Notes under the pieces: model-generated
The model's input: the letters and a program-made list of their open reading frames with translations, nothing else
Databases searched by the model: none
What the model was told of the DNA's origin: nothing
Assembly: GCA_963552605.1 (NCBI GenBank)
Contig: CAUVKI010000002.1
Location: 1-64,000 of the forward strand
Direction of reading: 5' to 3'
Length of the DNA stretch: 64,000 bases
Source of the DNA: CAUVKI01 sp963552605
Lineage (GTDB): Bacteria; Bacillota; Clostridia; Tissierellales; Peptoniphilaceae
Shown here: one piece after another, positions 31,773 to 40,110 of the stretch
How positions within the stretch are numbered: the first letter of the stretch is position 1
Layout: every line of letters begins with the position of its first letter
Translations under genes and position numbers: made by a program

Positions 31773-33164
31773 CTATACCGCACTTTCTTCTTCAGAAAAA
31801 TACTCCTCGCTTAGACGAAATAAATCCATGTACATTTGACTTGTAATATCGGAGATTTCATCAATCAGCTCACTGGAAATCTCTCCAAAATCATCATTGA
31901 TCAACGACTCAAAAGTATCGTCTTTATTTAATTTGAATGCAGAAAAACTATGAGGCAAAAATTCTCTCTTCCTCTCAATAATTTTATAGACTTCTTTTTC
32001 CAATTCAACCTTTAGAACTGCATCGCTTCCTTTCAATTGTTCCATAATTTTTCCGGCACAGTAATACACATTTGATATGGTCAATACATATGGACTATGA
32101 GTGGTAATAAACACGGAACTATCGTTTATATTGGCGAAAAAAGAAATAAAACCGATAATTTCCTGCTGCAAACTCGGATATAAATGAGCCTCCGGCTCCT
32201 CTATTATAACAAAAGCCCTCTCCTTCTTCAGCATCAAAATATAGAGTAAATTCAACAGCCATAAAACTTCCTGTTGACCCGAGGAAATAAAATTAATCGC
32301 TACCTTCTGTCCATCACTCATAATTAATTGTTCACCGCCTATTTTGCGTTCATAATCTCCCTTCAAAATTTGGACAATTCTTGCGGATAAAGACTCTATA
32401 TCAAACCTTATATCTCCACTCGGGAAATATTTATGTGCTTCGAAAATTCCATTACCAAAGAACCCTTGAACACTTTCAATTAACCTCATAAACTGACGAG
32501 TAACCAAGTCCAAATTATCAGAATTTAAACTCGTTCTATTGCTTGACAACAAAGTAATCATACTGCGACCGGCAGGAATGTAATATGTCTCCAAAACATC
32601 TTCAAAAAGATTATCAACTTTATTTTTAATCAGATTGTGTTGTTTGGCACGCTCTTGAGTAATATAATCAAGACTTGCCATAATCGGTTGAGATTTTTCA
32701 CGATTTAATTGAATGACTTCGGATTGGAGCTTAGACAACTCACCAAACAGTTGTTCAGAGAAACGAACATCAATATATTTGTCTTGTTTTCTCGTTCCTT
32801 TATTTAGAGAAACATCAATCCAAATGGCATCTGTGAATTCATATCTTAGATATAATCTATCATCTAAGTCCCAACTATATCCGAAAAGAGAAATAAAAAC
32901 CGATTTCAATTCGCTTTTAAGATTCTTGACAATCCCTAAAGAAATATCCTTACCGTGATATGTCCCCGAATGATAAATAGACTGAAAATAATAAGTGATA
33001 TAAGTTTTCACCGTTCGAAAAAAATAAATACATTTCGCTATGGTGCTTTTCCCCGTCGCTTGTTCTCCAATCAAGATATTAAATTTTGTGATATCCATTT
33101 TGAAATTCTTCACAGGTCCTAAATTTTTTATAGTGATTGTCTGTACTTTCATCATAGTCTCCAT
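31773..33164 (-). CDS. AAA-family ATPase (SMC/OLD-like), candidate defence sensor
   Basis: A 463-aa AAA_15/AAA_21-type ATPase: KVQTITIKNLGPVKNFKM at the N-terminus, Walker A GEQATGKST (about residues 32-40), the ABC-like signature SSGQQEVLW, Walker B AFVIIEEPEAHLYP, and the H-loop VFITTHSPYVLT. The inserted middle (about 60-260) is probably coiled or helical. There is no TOPRIM domain, so it is not a full OLD nuclease; the nuclease-like activity would come from the next gene. Both genes look richer in A+T than their flanks. Start: ATG at 33164 (GGGAAAG just before) or the ATG-ATG at 33152/33149 after GGAG; undecided. Confidence 0.85.
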   Translation of the reverse strand: METMMKVQTITIKNLGPVKNFKMDITKFNILIGEQATGKSTIAKCIYFFRTVKTYITYYFQSIYHSGTYHGKDISLGIVKNLKSELKSVFISLFGYSWDLDDRLYLRYEFTDAIWIDVSLNKGTRKQDKYIDVRFSEQLFGELSKLQSEVIQLNREKSQPIMASLDYITQERAKQHNLIKNKVDNLFEDVLETYYIPAGRSMITLLSSNRTSLNSDNLDLVTRQFMRLIESVQGFFGNGIFEAHKYFPSGDIRFDIESLSARIVQILKGDYERKIGGEQLIMSDGQKVAINFISSGQQEVLWLLNLLYILMLKKERAFVIIEEPEAHLYPSLQQEIIGFISFFANINDSSVFITTHSPYVLTISNVYYCAGKIMEQLKGSDAVLKVELEKEVYKIIERKREFLPHSFSAFKLNKDDTFESLINDDFGEISSELIDEISDITSQMYMDLFRLSEEYFSEEESAV

Positions 33165-33260
33165 ATTCTTTCCCTTTTTTACCTAAAATACAATTCTTCT
33201 CTGCCTTAATAGACTAGGCTGCCGCCTCCACCTTATCAAAACCGTAATTACACACCAATG

Positions 33261-33290
33261 AAAAACCCATAGCTAATTAAGCCCGGCTAT
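33261..33290 (-). terminator. possible weak terminator of the Nudix gene
   Basis: The arms ATAGC (33269-33273) and GCTAT (33286-33290) with a 12-base loop are followed on the minus strand by GGG and a run of five T. It lies directly after the stop at 33295, but the stem is short. Confidence 0.4.
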
Positions 33291-33294
33291 AACT

Positions 33295-33699
33295 TCACCT
33301 CTCCATATTTTCCAAGGCTTTCTCCACCATAAGCCTCTCTCCGCCAAATTTTAAAACTCTTTTTGCCTTTTCCAAGGGAATGAGTTCGGCGCGTGCAAAA
33401 CCTTCGCTTCTCTGAGGCTTGGGATTTATGGAATCGGCTTTCATCAAATACCAATGCACAGTTTTTTCAACCGTCTTTCTGCTTCTGATATTGCGATAGG
33501 TATAGTGTACACAATCAAGGTAAAAAACGATTTTTCCACGCACACCTGCCTCTTCATATACCTCTCTAATCGCCGCCGCCTCAAAAGTTTCCCCAATTTC
33601 CACCTGTCCCTTTGGAAGCACAAAATCTCCATTAAATTTTCTAAGCACTAAAACCGAATCGCCAAAAACCAGCACCCCTCCGGCACTCACTTCCTTCAT
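33295..33699 (-). CDS. Nudix hydrolase
   Basis: The Nudix box is complete: GQVEIGETFEAAAIREVYEE followed by AGV (residues 33-55). The 134-aa protein opens with SAGGVLVFGDSVLVLRK and has the PKGQ that often marks the dinucleoside-polyphosphate (Ap4A/Ap6A) hydrolase branch. The substrate is a nucleoside diphosphate linked to another moiety; the exact one cannot be read. It lies 14 bases downstream of a methyltransferase gene and forms a unit with it. The ATG follows GAAAAGG at short spacing. Confidence 0.9.
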   Translation of the reverse strand: MKEVSAGGVLVFGDSVLVLRKFNGDFVLPKGQVEIGETFEAAAIREVYEEAGVRGKIVFYLDCVHYTYRNIRSRKTVEKTVHWYLMKADSINPKPQRSEGFARAELIPLEKAKRVLKFGGERLMVEKALENMER

Positions 33700-33713
33700 A
33701 CCTTTTCACCCTT

Positions 33714-34559
33714 TTATTTTTCAAGTATAGCTACCGTCATTTTTACAAACATCTCCTTAAACAAGGGAAGTTTTGCCAAAAGCCAAACAACTTTCCTAAG
33801 AGGTATCTCCCTATAATATGCAACAACAAATCCGCACTCGGGCAAAAGCCTATTAAATCTTCTAATCGTCATATGATTTATATATGAAAAATACTCCTCA
33901 CCGTTTTCATTTTTTGAAATTCTAAAGTTAATCCTCTCATTCCCGTCGGGAAGCTCTTTAACCAATTCCTTATACGCTTCAACCAACGTTCTCTCGGAAA
34001 AAAACATATGAACCCACGGGAAACCTATTGCATCACTTAAGTGAGCACCATACGGGTGATAAAACGGGGGAAAATTTACATAAAGCTTTCCGCCTTTCTT
34101 CAAAACCCTGTAACACTCATTCAAAACCTCAAGGGGCATATCCACATGTTCCATTGCGTCATTCATTATAATCGTATCGAAAGTGTCGGAAGGAAACGGC
34201 ATCGCTGCGGCGTCTGCCGTAATGAATTCAAACTTATCTTCCATTCCCTTGCTTTTAGCCATAGAGCAAGCCTTTTCCTTATACTTGTCCAAAATCTCAA
34301 GCCCCGTTATCTTCTCAACTCCGAGCGACGCATAATAAATCGTCTTTCCCGCCGCTCCACAGCCTATGTCCAAGACCCTTTTTCCTTCAAACATCTCTTT
34401 TTCATCAGTCGCTTCAAGATAATTTTTTATTGTGTCCTTGCCCTTTTCATACTGCCACTCGGCATAGGTTGTCTTTCCGTCATTTTGAAGATTGAAAGGG
34501 TGTACGGGTTTTTTAAAAAACTTATTAAGCCACAAACAAAGTCCGACTGCAAGTCGCAT
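33714..34559 (-). CDS. class I SAM-dependent methyltransferase
   Basis: A 281-aa Methyltransf_11-type protein. VLDIGCGAAGKTIYYAS (about residues 60-76) is the SAM-binding motif I; GLEILDKY supplies the acidic motif II; FDTIIMNDAMEHVDMPLEVL is motif IV/V. The N-terminus has no signal peptide. The substrate is unknown; the C-terminal part with YREIPLRKVVWLLAKLPLF is hydrophobic and may contact membranes. The ATG follows AGAGGTGAGG. It precedes the Nudix gene on the same transcript. Confidence 0.85.
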   Translation of the reverse strand: MRLAVGLCLWLNKFFKKPVHPFNLQNDGKTTYAEWQYEKGKDTIKNYLEATDEKEMFEGKRVLDIGCGAAGKTIYYASLGVEKITGLEILDKYKEKACSMAKSKGMEDKFEFITADAAAMPFPSDTFDTIIMNDAMEHVDMPLEVLNECYRVLKKGGKLYVNFPPFYHPYGAHLSDAIGFPWVHMFFSERTLVEAYKELVKELPDGNERINFRISKNENGEEYFSYINHMTIRRFNRLLPECGFVVAYYREIPLRKVVWLLAKLPLFKEMFVKMTVAILEK

Positions 34560-34577
34560 AGCCTCACCTCTTTGTCT

Positions 34578-34606
34578 ATCCTACCATAAGAGCCTAAAAT
34601 CTTCAA
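34578..34606 (-). promoter_or_regulatory. possible promoter of the methyltransferase/Nudix unit
   Basis: On the minus strand TTGAAG (34601-34606) and TAGGAT (34578-34583), 17 bases apart, the latter preceded by TGG. The elements are imperfect. Confidence 0.35.
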
Positions 34607-34661
34607 CGAAAAATCTCTATGCAATCTCCACTCGATGCTTTGCCGAGAGGCTAACACAAAA

Positions 34662-34693
34662 AAATAAAAAAAATAGCGGTTATTAAACCGCTA
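34662..34693 (-). terminator. terminator of the chemoreceptor gene
   Basis: Perfect seven-base-pair stem TAGCGGT/ACCGCTA (34674-34693) followed on the minus strand by a long T-rich tract (34662-34673), just after the stop at 34701. Confidence 0.88.
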
Positions 34694-34700
34694 CTCTTTG

Positions 34701-36674
34701 TTATATCGTAAATACACCGACCTTTTCTTCAACCGTCGTGGTAAGTTCATCAAGCACCAAAATATCTTTTTCCATCTTAAAAGTTTGCTCTCTCATACTC
34801 TGGGCATTAGCTAAAATCTCCTCCGTTGCAGCCATATATTCCTGCGTTACGGACTCGGTCAAAGTCATCTTCTCAACGATTTCTCCCCGTCCTATCTGAG
34901 TTTTCTTTATACTTTCAAGAATTTCTCTATTTGTAATGATCAAGCCTGAAAGAGATTCTTGTATCTTAACAAAAATATCCTTGGTTCTTGAGACCTGTTC
35001 CGCCTGAACTTTTGTCACCTCTTTCGTCTTTTTCATTTGATTTCCGGCTCTGTCGGCACTCTCCGTTATACGATCCACCAAATCCTGTATCTTCTCAGTG
35101 GAATGTTTGGACTCCTCGGCAAGCTTTCTTACTTCCTCCGCCACCACGGAAAATCCCCTTCCGGCATCTCCCGCCCTTGCCGCTTCAATTGCGGCATTAA
35201 GTGCCAGAAGATTTGTTTCATCTGAAATAGACTGAATGGTTTCTGTAATGGTTCCAATTTCCTCCGTAACGGATTGCATCTCTAAAATTACTTCACTCAT
35301 TTCCTCTGTGGATCTTTGAGCTTCCTCGGTTTGTTTTGTGAGTTCAGCCATTCTTGAAATTCCGTCTTTGCTCAAATTCCCGGTTTCATTGGAAACCATT
35401 TCCATCTTGTCCGAAAGCTCTCCCACAGTTTCTATATTGCTTACCAGCTCGTTTAGAGATGTATTCGTTTCGGAAATGGTCAAGACTTGAGTTTCAACCC
35501 CCTTTGCAGCCTGCTCTATCGAACTTGTAACGGCGGCAACCGAACGCCTAACCTCTCCTACCTCCTCTTTCATCTCCACGGAAGAATTAGAAAGAGTGCC
35601 GGCGAAACGTTTTATATCATAAATAGTTTCGGATATCTTTGCAAACATTTTATTGAGTTCATTTCCCATCTCACCTATCTTATCAGACCTGTCTTCCATA
35701 TAGCGAACCGTAAGATCTCCATTCGCTCCCTGCTCCAAAATAACATCAAAACGGGAAAGGGTTCTACTTAACCGTCTGACCACCATAGTTGAGATAATAA
35801 CGGAAAACGCTATCAAGATAAAAGCCACAATCACAATAAACCACAAAGAGCCAATGACATATCCGAGGTATTCCCTCTCATCATCATTCACCATCAATGT
35901 CCAGCCCGCTTTTTTATTAGGCGCATAGGTAAGAATATTTTTCAACCCCTGCCTATTATACTCCAAAAAACCCGATTTACCTGAAAGCACTTCACTGCTA
36001 TTAGGGAGCTCGGAAGAAATATTTTTCCCTTGCCTTGACTTATCGGAAATTACGACAGCAACTCCATCTTTATCCGTTACTATAACTTGACCGTAATCCC
36101 CGATTTTCACCTTTCCCATATCCGACTCAAGAGTTGAAAGCGACACATCAAGACAAATAGCTCCAATGACATTTCCACTTTTTTTAAGAGCCTTAGTTAC
36201 GGTAACCACCTGATCGTTAAGCGGATCTATATAAGGAGAAGTAAAAAAAACTCTGTCCGTGTCGGACAAGCTCTCCTTATACCAATCTCTTTCCGTAGGA
36301 TTATAACCTTTAGGCAAAGTAGGGCTTCCTTGAATAGAATGGTAGGATTTGCCATTCTCATATCCCACCAAAACATTCGTAATCTGCGGATAAGCATCTC
36401 TTACGATCCGAGTAATCTCCGCCTCTTTATTTACGGAAGTTCCTCCCAAAATCTCGCTTGAATTTTCAAGAATTCTAATCGCAGACTCCACAGCTTCAAA
36501 ATAAGTATCCAAATAAATATTTAATTGCTCAATGCTTGCACCCCCGTCCGTAATCATCTGCTCGCACATTACTCTTTTAATGTTTCTGACTGAATGCACA
36601 CCCAAAACAAATATGGGAATAACAATCAAAAGAGTAAGCAAAACTCTAATTTCTTTCATAAAATTCTTTTTCAC
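34701..36674 (-). CDS. methyl-accepting chemotaxis protein with dCache sensor domain
   Basis: A 657-aa chemoreceptor. First membrane segment about residues 10-28; an extracellular dCache_1 domain to about 270 (RDWYKESLSDTDRVFFTSPY, ICLDVSLSTLE, GQVIVTDKDG, GWTLMVNDDERE); second membrane segment about 272-298; a HAMP domain; and a cytoplasmic signalling domain with the conserved hairpin tip SDETNLLALNAAIEAARAGD and GRGFSVVAEEVRKLAEES. dCache domains often bind amino acids or other small molecules. The GTG start at 36674 is six bases after GGAGG. It has its own promoter and a hairpin leader and stands next to the end of the flagellar/che operon, whose CheA/CheW it should use. Confidence 0.92.
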   Translation of the reverse strand: MKKNFMKEIRVLLTLLIVIPIFVLGVHSVRNIKRVMCEQMITDGGASIEQLNIYLDTYFEAVESAIRILENSSEILGGTSVNKEAEITRIVRDAYPQITNVLVGYENGKSYHSIQGSPTLPKGYNPTERDWYKESLSDTDRVFFTSPYIDPLNDQVVTVTKALKKSGNVIGAICLDVSLSTLESDMGKVKIGDYGQVIVTDKDGVAVVISDKSRQGKNISSELPNSSEVLSGKSGFLEYNRQGLKNILTYAPNKKAGWTLMVNDDEREYLGYVIGSLWFIVIVAFILIAFSVIISTMVVRRLSRTLSRFDVILEQGANGDLTVRYMEDRSDKIGEMGNELNKMFAKISETIYDIKRFAGTLSNSSVEMKEEVGEVRRSVAAVTSSIEQAAKGVETQVLTISETNTSLNELVSNIETVGELSDKMEMVSNETGNLSKDGISRMAELTKQTEEAQRSTEEMSEVILEMQSVTEEIGTITETIQSISDETNLLALNAAIEAARAGDAGRGFSVVAEEVRKLAEESKHSTEKIQDLVDRITESADRAGNQMKKTKEVTKVQAEQVSRTKDIFVKIQESLSGLIITNREILESIKKTQIGRGEIVEKMTLTESVTQEYMAATEEILANAQSMREQTFKMEKDILVLDELTTTVEEKVGVFTI

Positions 36675-36686
36675 ACTTTTCCTCCC

Positions 36687-36735
36687 CCAAGTTCGGAATC
36701 TCTATGTACCCTAATACATTCTTGCCTGAACTTGG
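36687..36735 (-). promoter_or_regulatory. structured 5' leader of the chemoreceptor mRNA
   Basis: Between promoter and start codon the minus strand carries an eight-base-pair long-range stem CCAAGTTC/GAACTTGG (36728-36735 with 36687-36694). It encloses a second small hairpin ATGTA/TACAT (36715-36719 with 36704-36708). The distal arm runs directly into the GGGGGAGG ribosome-binding site. Such a fold could control access to that site. It does not match a riboswitch class that I can recognise. Confidence 0.4.
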
Positions 36736-36740
36736 TCGTT

Positions 36741-36770
36741 ATTATATCATATACAAGCAACAACTGTCAA
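36741..36770 (-). promoter_or_regulatory. promoter of the chemoreceptor gene
   Basis: On the minus strand a consensus TTGACA (36765-36770) and a consensus TATAAT (36741-36746) lie 18 bases apart. This is a housekeeping-type promoter, not a sigma-28 flagellar promoter. Confidence 0.82.
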
Positions 36771-36822
36771 TTTTAATATTTGTCAACTTGTCCGAAAATG
36801 CAGACGAAAAATATCCGCACAC

Positions 36823-36849
36823 AAAAAAACAGGGAACTTTTCCCTGTTT
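36823..36849 (-). terminator. terminator of the flagellar/chemotaxis operon
   Basis: Stem AACAGGGAA/TTCCCTGTT (about 36828-36849) followed by T residues on the minus strand (36823-36828), shortly after the last stop at 36867. It marks the 3' end of the operon that enters the window from the right. Confidence 0.88.
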
Positions 36850-36866
36850 CTCACAATTTATACAAT

Positions 36867-37454
36867 TCACGACTTCTCGTTAATCCTCAAAATCATCTCC
36901 ACTTCCCTCACTCCACGCCCCAACTTCTTGGCTATGCTCTCAACTGAAAGTCCTTCTCCTTTGAGAGATAAAATCTGATTTGAAACCAAATCTCCGGAAT
37001 TATCAAAATTCATAACCAAACTTCTGGCACTCCTATATGCATAGATATGAGAGTCGTCTTTTTCCTCGGAAGTTTCATCACGATCTTTTTCAACTTCCTC
37101 TTTCTTCTTACTCGGACGGGTAACCGCCATATCAACTCTATCTACCGATTTTTCCGACTTTTCAACGGGCTTTGTTTCTCTTAAAACCTTAAGCAGCTCC
37201 TTTCTGTCCGAATCAATATAAGTATAAGGCTTATCACGACTGCTGTCCGAAGGTTTGCTTATATTTAACTTTTCAGCATCGGAAGTTGGAACACTCTTAA
37301 TCCCCTGCCTGTAGCTTCTCTCCTTATCCTGTAAAACCCTCTTAAAATCCTCATCAAAGTCATCATCTTTCTTCTTGTGTTCAATGAAAATCAACAAAAA
37401 AGCCAACGCCACAAAAAACATTCCCACAATCAGAAAAACAACATACCAATCCAC
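36867..37454 (-). CDS. DUF6115-like membrane-anchored protein at the end of the flagellar operon
   Basis: One N-terminal membrane segment (residues 4-24) is followed by a long charged, Lys/Glu/Asp-rich linker (25-145) and a C-terminal helix-turn-helix-like segment (QILSLKGEGLSVESIAKKLGRGVREVEMIL, about 160-192). Proteins of this layout, often called DUF6115, close fla/che operons in Clostridia. The role is unknown. It starts two bases after the fapA stop, so it is part of the operon, and the terminator follows it. Confidence 0.7.
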   Translation of the reverse strand: MDWYVVFLIVGMFFVALAFLLIFIEHKKKDDDFDEDFKRVLQDKERSYRQGIKSVPTSDAEKLNISKPSDSSRDKPYTYIDSDRKELLKVLRETKPVEKSEKSVDRVDMAVTRPSKKKEEVEKDRDETSEEKDDSHIYAYRSARSLVMNFDNSGDLVSNQILSLKGEGLSVESIAKKLGRGVREVEMILRINEKS

Positions 37455-37456
37455 TC

Positions 37457-38836
37457 TTATAATGCTCCCACACGAATATCCGGACCGTCTTTATAAAAAG
37501 AGCAGGCTTTCATCTCGTCTCTGATAAAAAGGAACGCATCTCCAATGGAGATCTTAACGCCGGGATATATGATGTCGGATACACGAATCTTACCTGTATT
37601 GACGGCTTTCAAATCTTCCTCAATATCTGCAACTTCCCTTTTTGCCTCCTCCAAACTCACCATCAGACTGTCCCTCGCCAAGACCAACTTATCATAAACG
37701 GGTTTCTTTGACGGATCCAACTGACCCTGAGCAATCATAGACTCAAACACGGTTATATTGCTTATAAGCATTCTGAGTTTAGGCTCATTCTCCTTTATGA
37801 ACTCCTGCTTTGCAAGATAAAGCTCCTTGGATTTGGGATCAACTCCCACATCAAGCTCCGTCTTGGTAGCCATAGAAGAACCCACAATCTTTGCACTAAT
37901 CTCTTTCTTTGCCTTGACCGATCCCCCCACGATTAAGCCCTTATTATAGGTGCAATTTATAGTTCCTCCGCTTGACACACTGCTGTGCATAATAGCGTCG
38001 GCAAAAATATCTCCCCCCACCGATACGACCGCATTCTCCAAAAACTTTGAATGAAGCGAACCTGAAGTTTCCACACGATATTTCGAATAACCCTGAATAC
38101 CGCCCTTCACCACTATGTCTGACGACGAAAAAATCTCTCCGCCTTCAACCTTTCCTCGAACTTCCACAGCTCCCGTAGCTTTAAGCACAAAACCGGTAAG
38201 CACATCGGTCTTTACTATAACACTTCCGTCAAAATCAATATTTCCGCTCGCCACCCCGATGGCATCAACCGTATAGGTATTCTCAACAACCACCTTGCCG
38301 TCCTGCAACCTAACCAAGCCGTTACAAACCGCATAGAGTTTGGATTTATCCTCGGAAAAAACCGTATTCTTTCCGCCCTTTACAGCTTTCGGCTTTCCGG
38401 GAGAAAAGGGAATTTCCTTTCCATACACATTCATTCCGTTTTCTCCGTCAACCGGAGGTATTACCTCCGCAAGCAAAGCTCCTTGAACGGTTTTCTTAAT
38501 GCTGTCCAAATTCTTATAGTCAACAGTGCCGTCATCAAGAAGCCTTGGTTTGACATCAGACGCGGATATGTCGAAATTATATTTAACTTCCCCGTCTTTG
38601 CCGGAAACCGGTTTTTTTCCGTTGGCAATTACAACTTCCCTATCAAATGACGGTCTTGCCATAAAAGCCTTAAGCTCGTCTTCCATAAGTCCGAATTTTA
38701 TGTATTCCTTTAGATCTCTCAGCGCATCCTCATAAGAAATCGGCTTACTCTTGTATGCTTCCCCAGACATAATTAAACGTGCTTCCATTCCGTCGGAAGA
38801 CACGTTAACATTCAAACAGTTATTAACTCTTTGCAT
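37457..38836 (-). CDS. FapA family protein (DUF342), flagellar assembly protein A
   Basis: A 459-aa FapA protein. The N-terminal domain (KPISYEDALRDLKEYIKFG) is followed by the PVSGKDGEVKY and VIPPVDGENGMNVYGKEIP motifs, then a right-handed beta-helix of short repeats (GNIDFDGSVIVKTDVLTGFVLKATG and following, about 195-330) and a C-terminal coiled segment. FapA-type proteins are polymerising scaffolds; in other bacteria they affect flagellar assembly or polar localisation. I choose the ATG at 38836 because AAGGGGG lies five bases before it. It follows fliA directly. Confidence 0.88.
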   Translation of the reverse strand: MQRVNNCLNVNVSSDGMEARLIMSGEAYKSKPISYEDALRDLKEYIKFGLMEDELKAFMARPSFDREVVIANGKKPVSGKDGEVKYNFDISASDVKPRLLDDGTVDYKNLDSIKKTVQGALLAEVIPPVDGENGMNVYGKEIPFSPGKPKAVKGGKNTVFSEDKSKLYAVCNGLVRLQDGKVVVENTYTVDAIGVASGNIDFDGSVIVKTDVLTGFVLKATGAVEVRGKVEGGEIFSSSDIVVKGGIQGYSKYRVETSGSLHSKFLENAVVSVGGDIFADAIMHSSVSSGGTINCTYNKGLIVGGSVKAKKEISAKIVGSSMATKTELDVGVDPKSKELYLAKQEFIKENEPKLRMLISNITVFESMIAQGQLDPSKKPVYDKLVLARDSLMVSLEEAKREVADIEEDLKAVNTGKIRVSDIIYPGVKISIGDAFLFIRDEMKACSFYKDGPDIRVGAL

Positions 38837-38864
38837 AATTTCCCCCTTAAACATACCACCGGAT

Positions 38865-39620
38865 TTACCAAGTAGCCGATGTGATACCCTCTTTTTCCAA
38901 ATAATTCTTCATCTTAAGGATTGTCTTGCTGTGTATTTGTGAAATCCTGGATTCCGACAGCTTCAAGATCTCACCGATTTCTTTGTAGGTAAGCTCCTCA
39001 TAATAATAAAGCGTAATAACCATACGCTCATTTTCATTCAACGATCTTATGGAATCGGCAAGCAGTCTTTTAATCTCCTTTTTGCCGAGAACATCTTCCG
39101 GCTTTTCCTGATTATGACTTATGAAATAATCACCGGCACTTGCAATCATCTCTTCCAATGAGGACACGCCAAAAGTGGAAATGTCCGCCAAAGTCATTTC
39201 CAGTTCTTCACGATCAACGCCTATATGGCTCGCTATTTCGTCATTGGTAGGGGAACGCCCAAGCTTATTCTCCAAAAAAGAAATGGCATTTTGTACGCTC
39301 TTTGACTTCTTTCTAAGGGATCTCGGTATCCAATCCAACTTGCGGATACTGTCTATAATTGCTCCCTTTATGCGAATTTGAGCATAGGTCTCAAATTTGA
39401 TATTTTTAGTCAAATCAAACTTATCAATACTGTCAATAAGCCCTAATGCGCCATAACCCAACAAATCCTCATATTCGATTTTAGCACCGTAAAAATTATA
39501 CATTCTGCCGGCAATGATTTTCACCAAATCAACATAAGCCTCTATAAGCTGTTTTTTAAGCTCCTTATCCTTGGTTTGGTTATATCTTTTCCACAGCAAA
39601 TCAAGATCCGCTCCGGTCAT
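38865..39620 (-). CDS. fliA: flagellar sigma factor sigma-28 (FliA/SigD/WhiG family)
   Basis: A 251-aa sigma-70 family member lacking region 1. Region 2 (IEYEDLLGYGALGLIDSIDKFD, KFETYAQIRIKGAIIDSIRKLDWIPRS), region 3 (AISFLENKLGRSPTNDEIASHIGVD) and region 4 (SLNENERMVITLYYYEELTYKEIGEILKLSESRISQIHSK) are all present. It drives late flagellar, chemoreceptor and motility genes and is normally held by FlgM, whose gene is not in this window. It follows cheD without a gap. Confidence 0.93.
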   Translation of the reverse strand: MTGADLDLLWKRYNQTKDKELKKQLIEAYVDLVKIIAGRMYNFYGAKIEYEDLLGYGALGLIDSIDKFDLTKNIKFETYAQIRIKGAIIDSIRKLDWIPRSLRKKSKSVQNAISFLENKLGRSPTNDEIASHIGVDREELEMTLADISTFGVSSLEEMIASAGDYFISHNQEKPEDVLGKKEIKRLLADSIRSLNENERMVITLYYYEELTYKEIGEILKLSESRISQIHSKTILKMKNYLEKEGITSATW

Positions 39621-40109
39621 CTAAATCGTCTTCTCTCCATGACCAATAGTCTTAACAAATAAGCCCCCGTTTGCAGAATCCAAAACAATAGTTCTTCCGA
39701 AATTCCCTCCGGTGTCCTCAGCTTTCAGAGGAATTCCCAGCTGCTTAAGTTTTTCTTTGACGGCCTGAGCATTTCTCTCACCCACCTTAAGCTTATCTCC
39801 TCCGGAATTGAAATTAAACATCTGTGATCCGCCCGCAATCTTCGCCACTAAATTGAGCTTCTTACAACCCATCTTAATCATCTCGTCAAAGAGAGCCTGA
39901 ACCCCGGTATCCGCAAATTTCGCCTTATTCTCATTGTTTTTAATCTCTTTGCTCGAAGGGAGCATCACATGCACCATACCCACAGCCTTAGTTGTTTTAT
40001 CATATAAAGTTACCCCTACACAGGAACCCAACCCCAAGGTCGTAAGCAAGTCCGGTGCCTTTGAAACCTTCAAATCAGCCATACCTATTTTCAGAGTAGT
40101 TCCTGCCAT
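39621..40109 (-). CDS. cheD: chemoreceptor glutamine deamidase CheD
   Basis: CheD deamidates glutamines of chemoreceptors and, with CheC, adjusts receptor activity. The catalytic Cys in TLGLGSCVGVTLYD (residues about 24-37), the His in VGMVHVMLP and the Thr in DTGVQALFDEM are in place, as is NVGERNAQAVKEKL-type helix (here KVGERNAQAVKEKL). Length (162 aa) is normal. It lies between cheC and fliA with one-base spacings. Confidence 0.93.
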   Translation of the reverse strand: MAGTTLKIGMADLKVSKAPDLLTTLGLGSCVGVTLYDKTTKAVGMVHVMLPSSKEIKNNENKAKFADTGVQALFDEMIKMGCKKLNLVAKIAGGSQMFNFNSGGDKLKVGERNAQAVKEKLKQLGIPLKAEDTGGNFGRTIVLDSANGGLFVKTIGHGEKTI

Positions 40110-40110
40110 C

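Noticed and set aside
31773..33164. Full OLD-family nuclease or Gabija GajA
   Set aside because: No TOPRIM domain follows the ATPase; the protein ends after the ATPase part.
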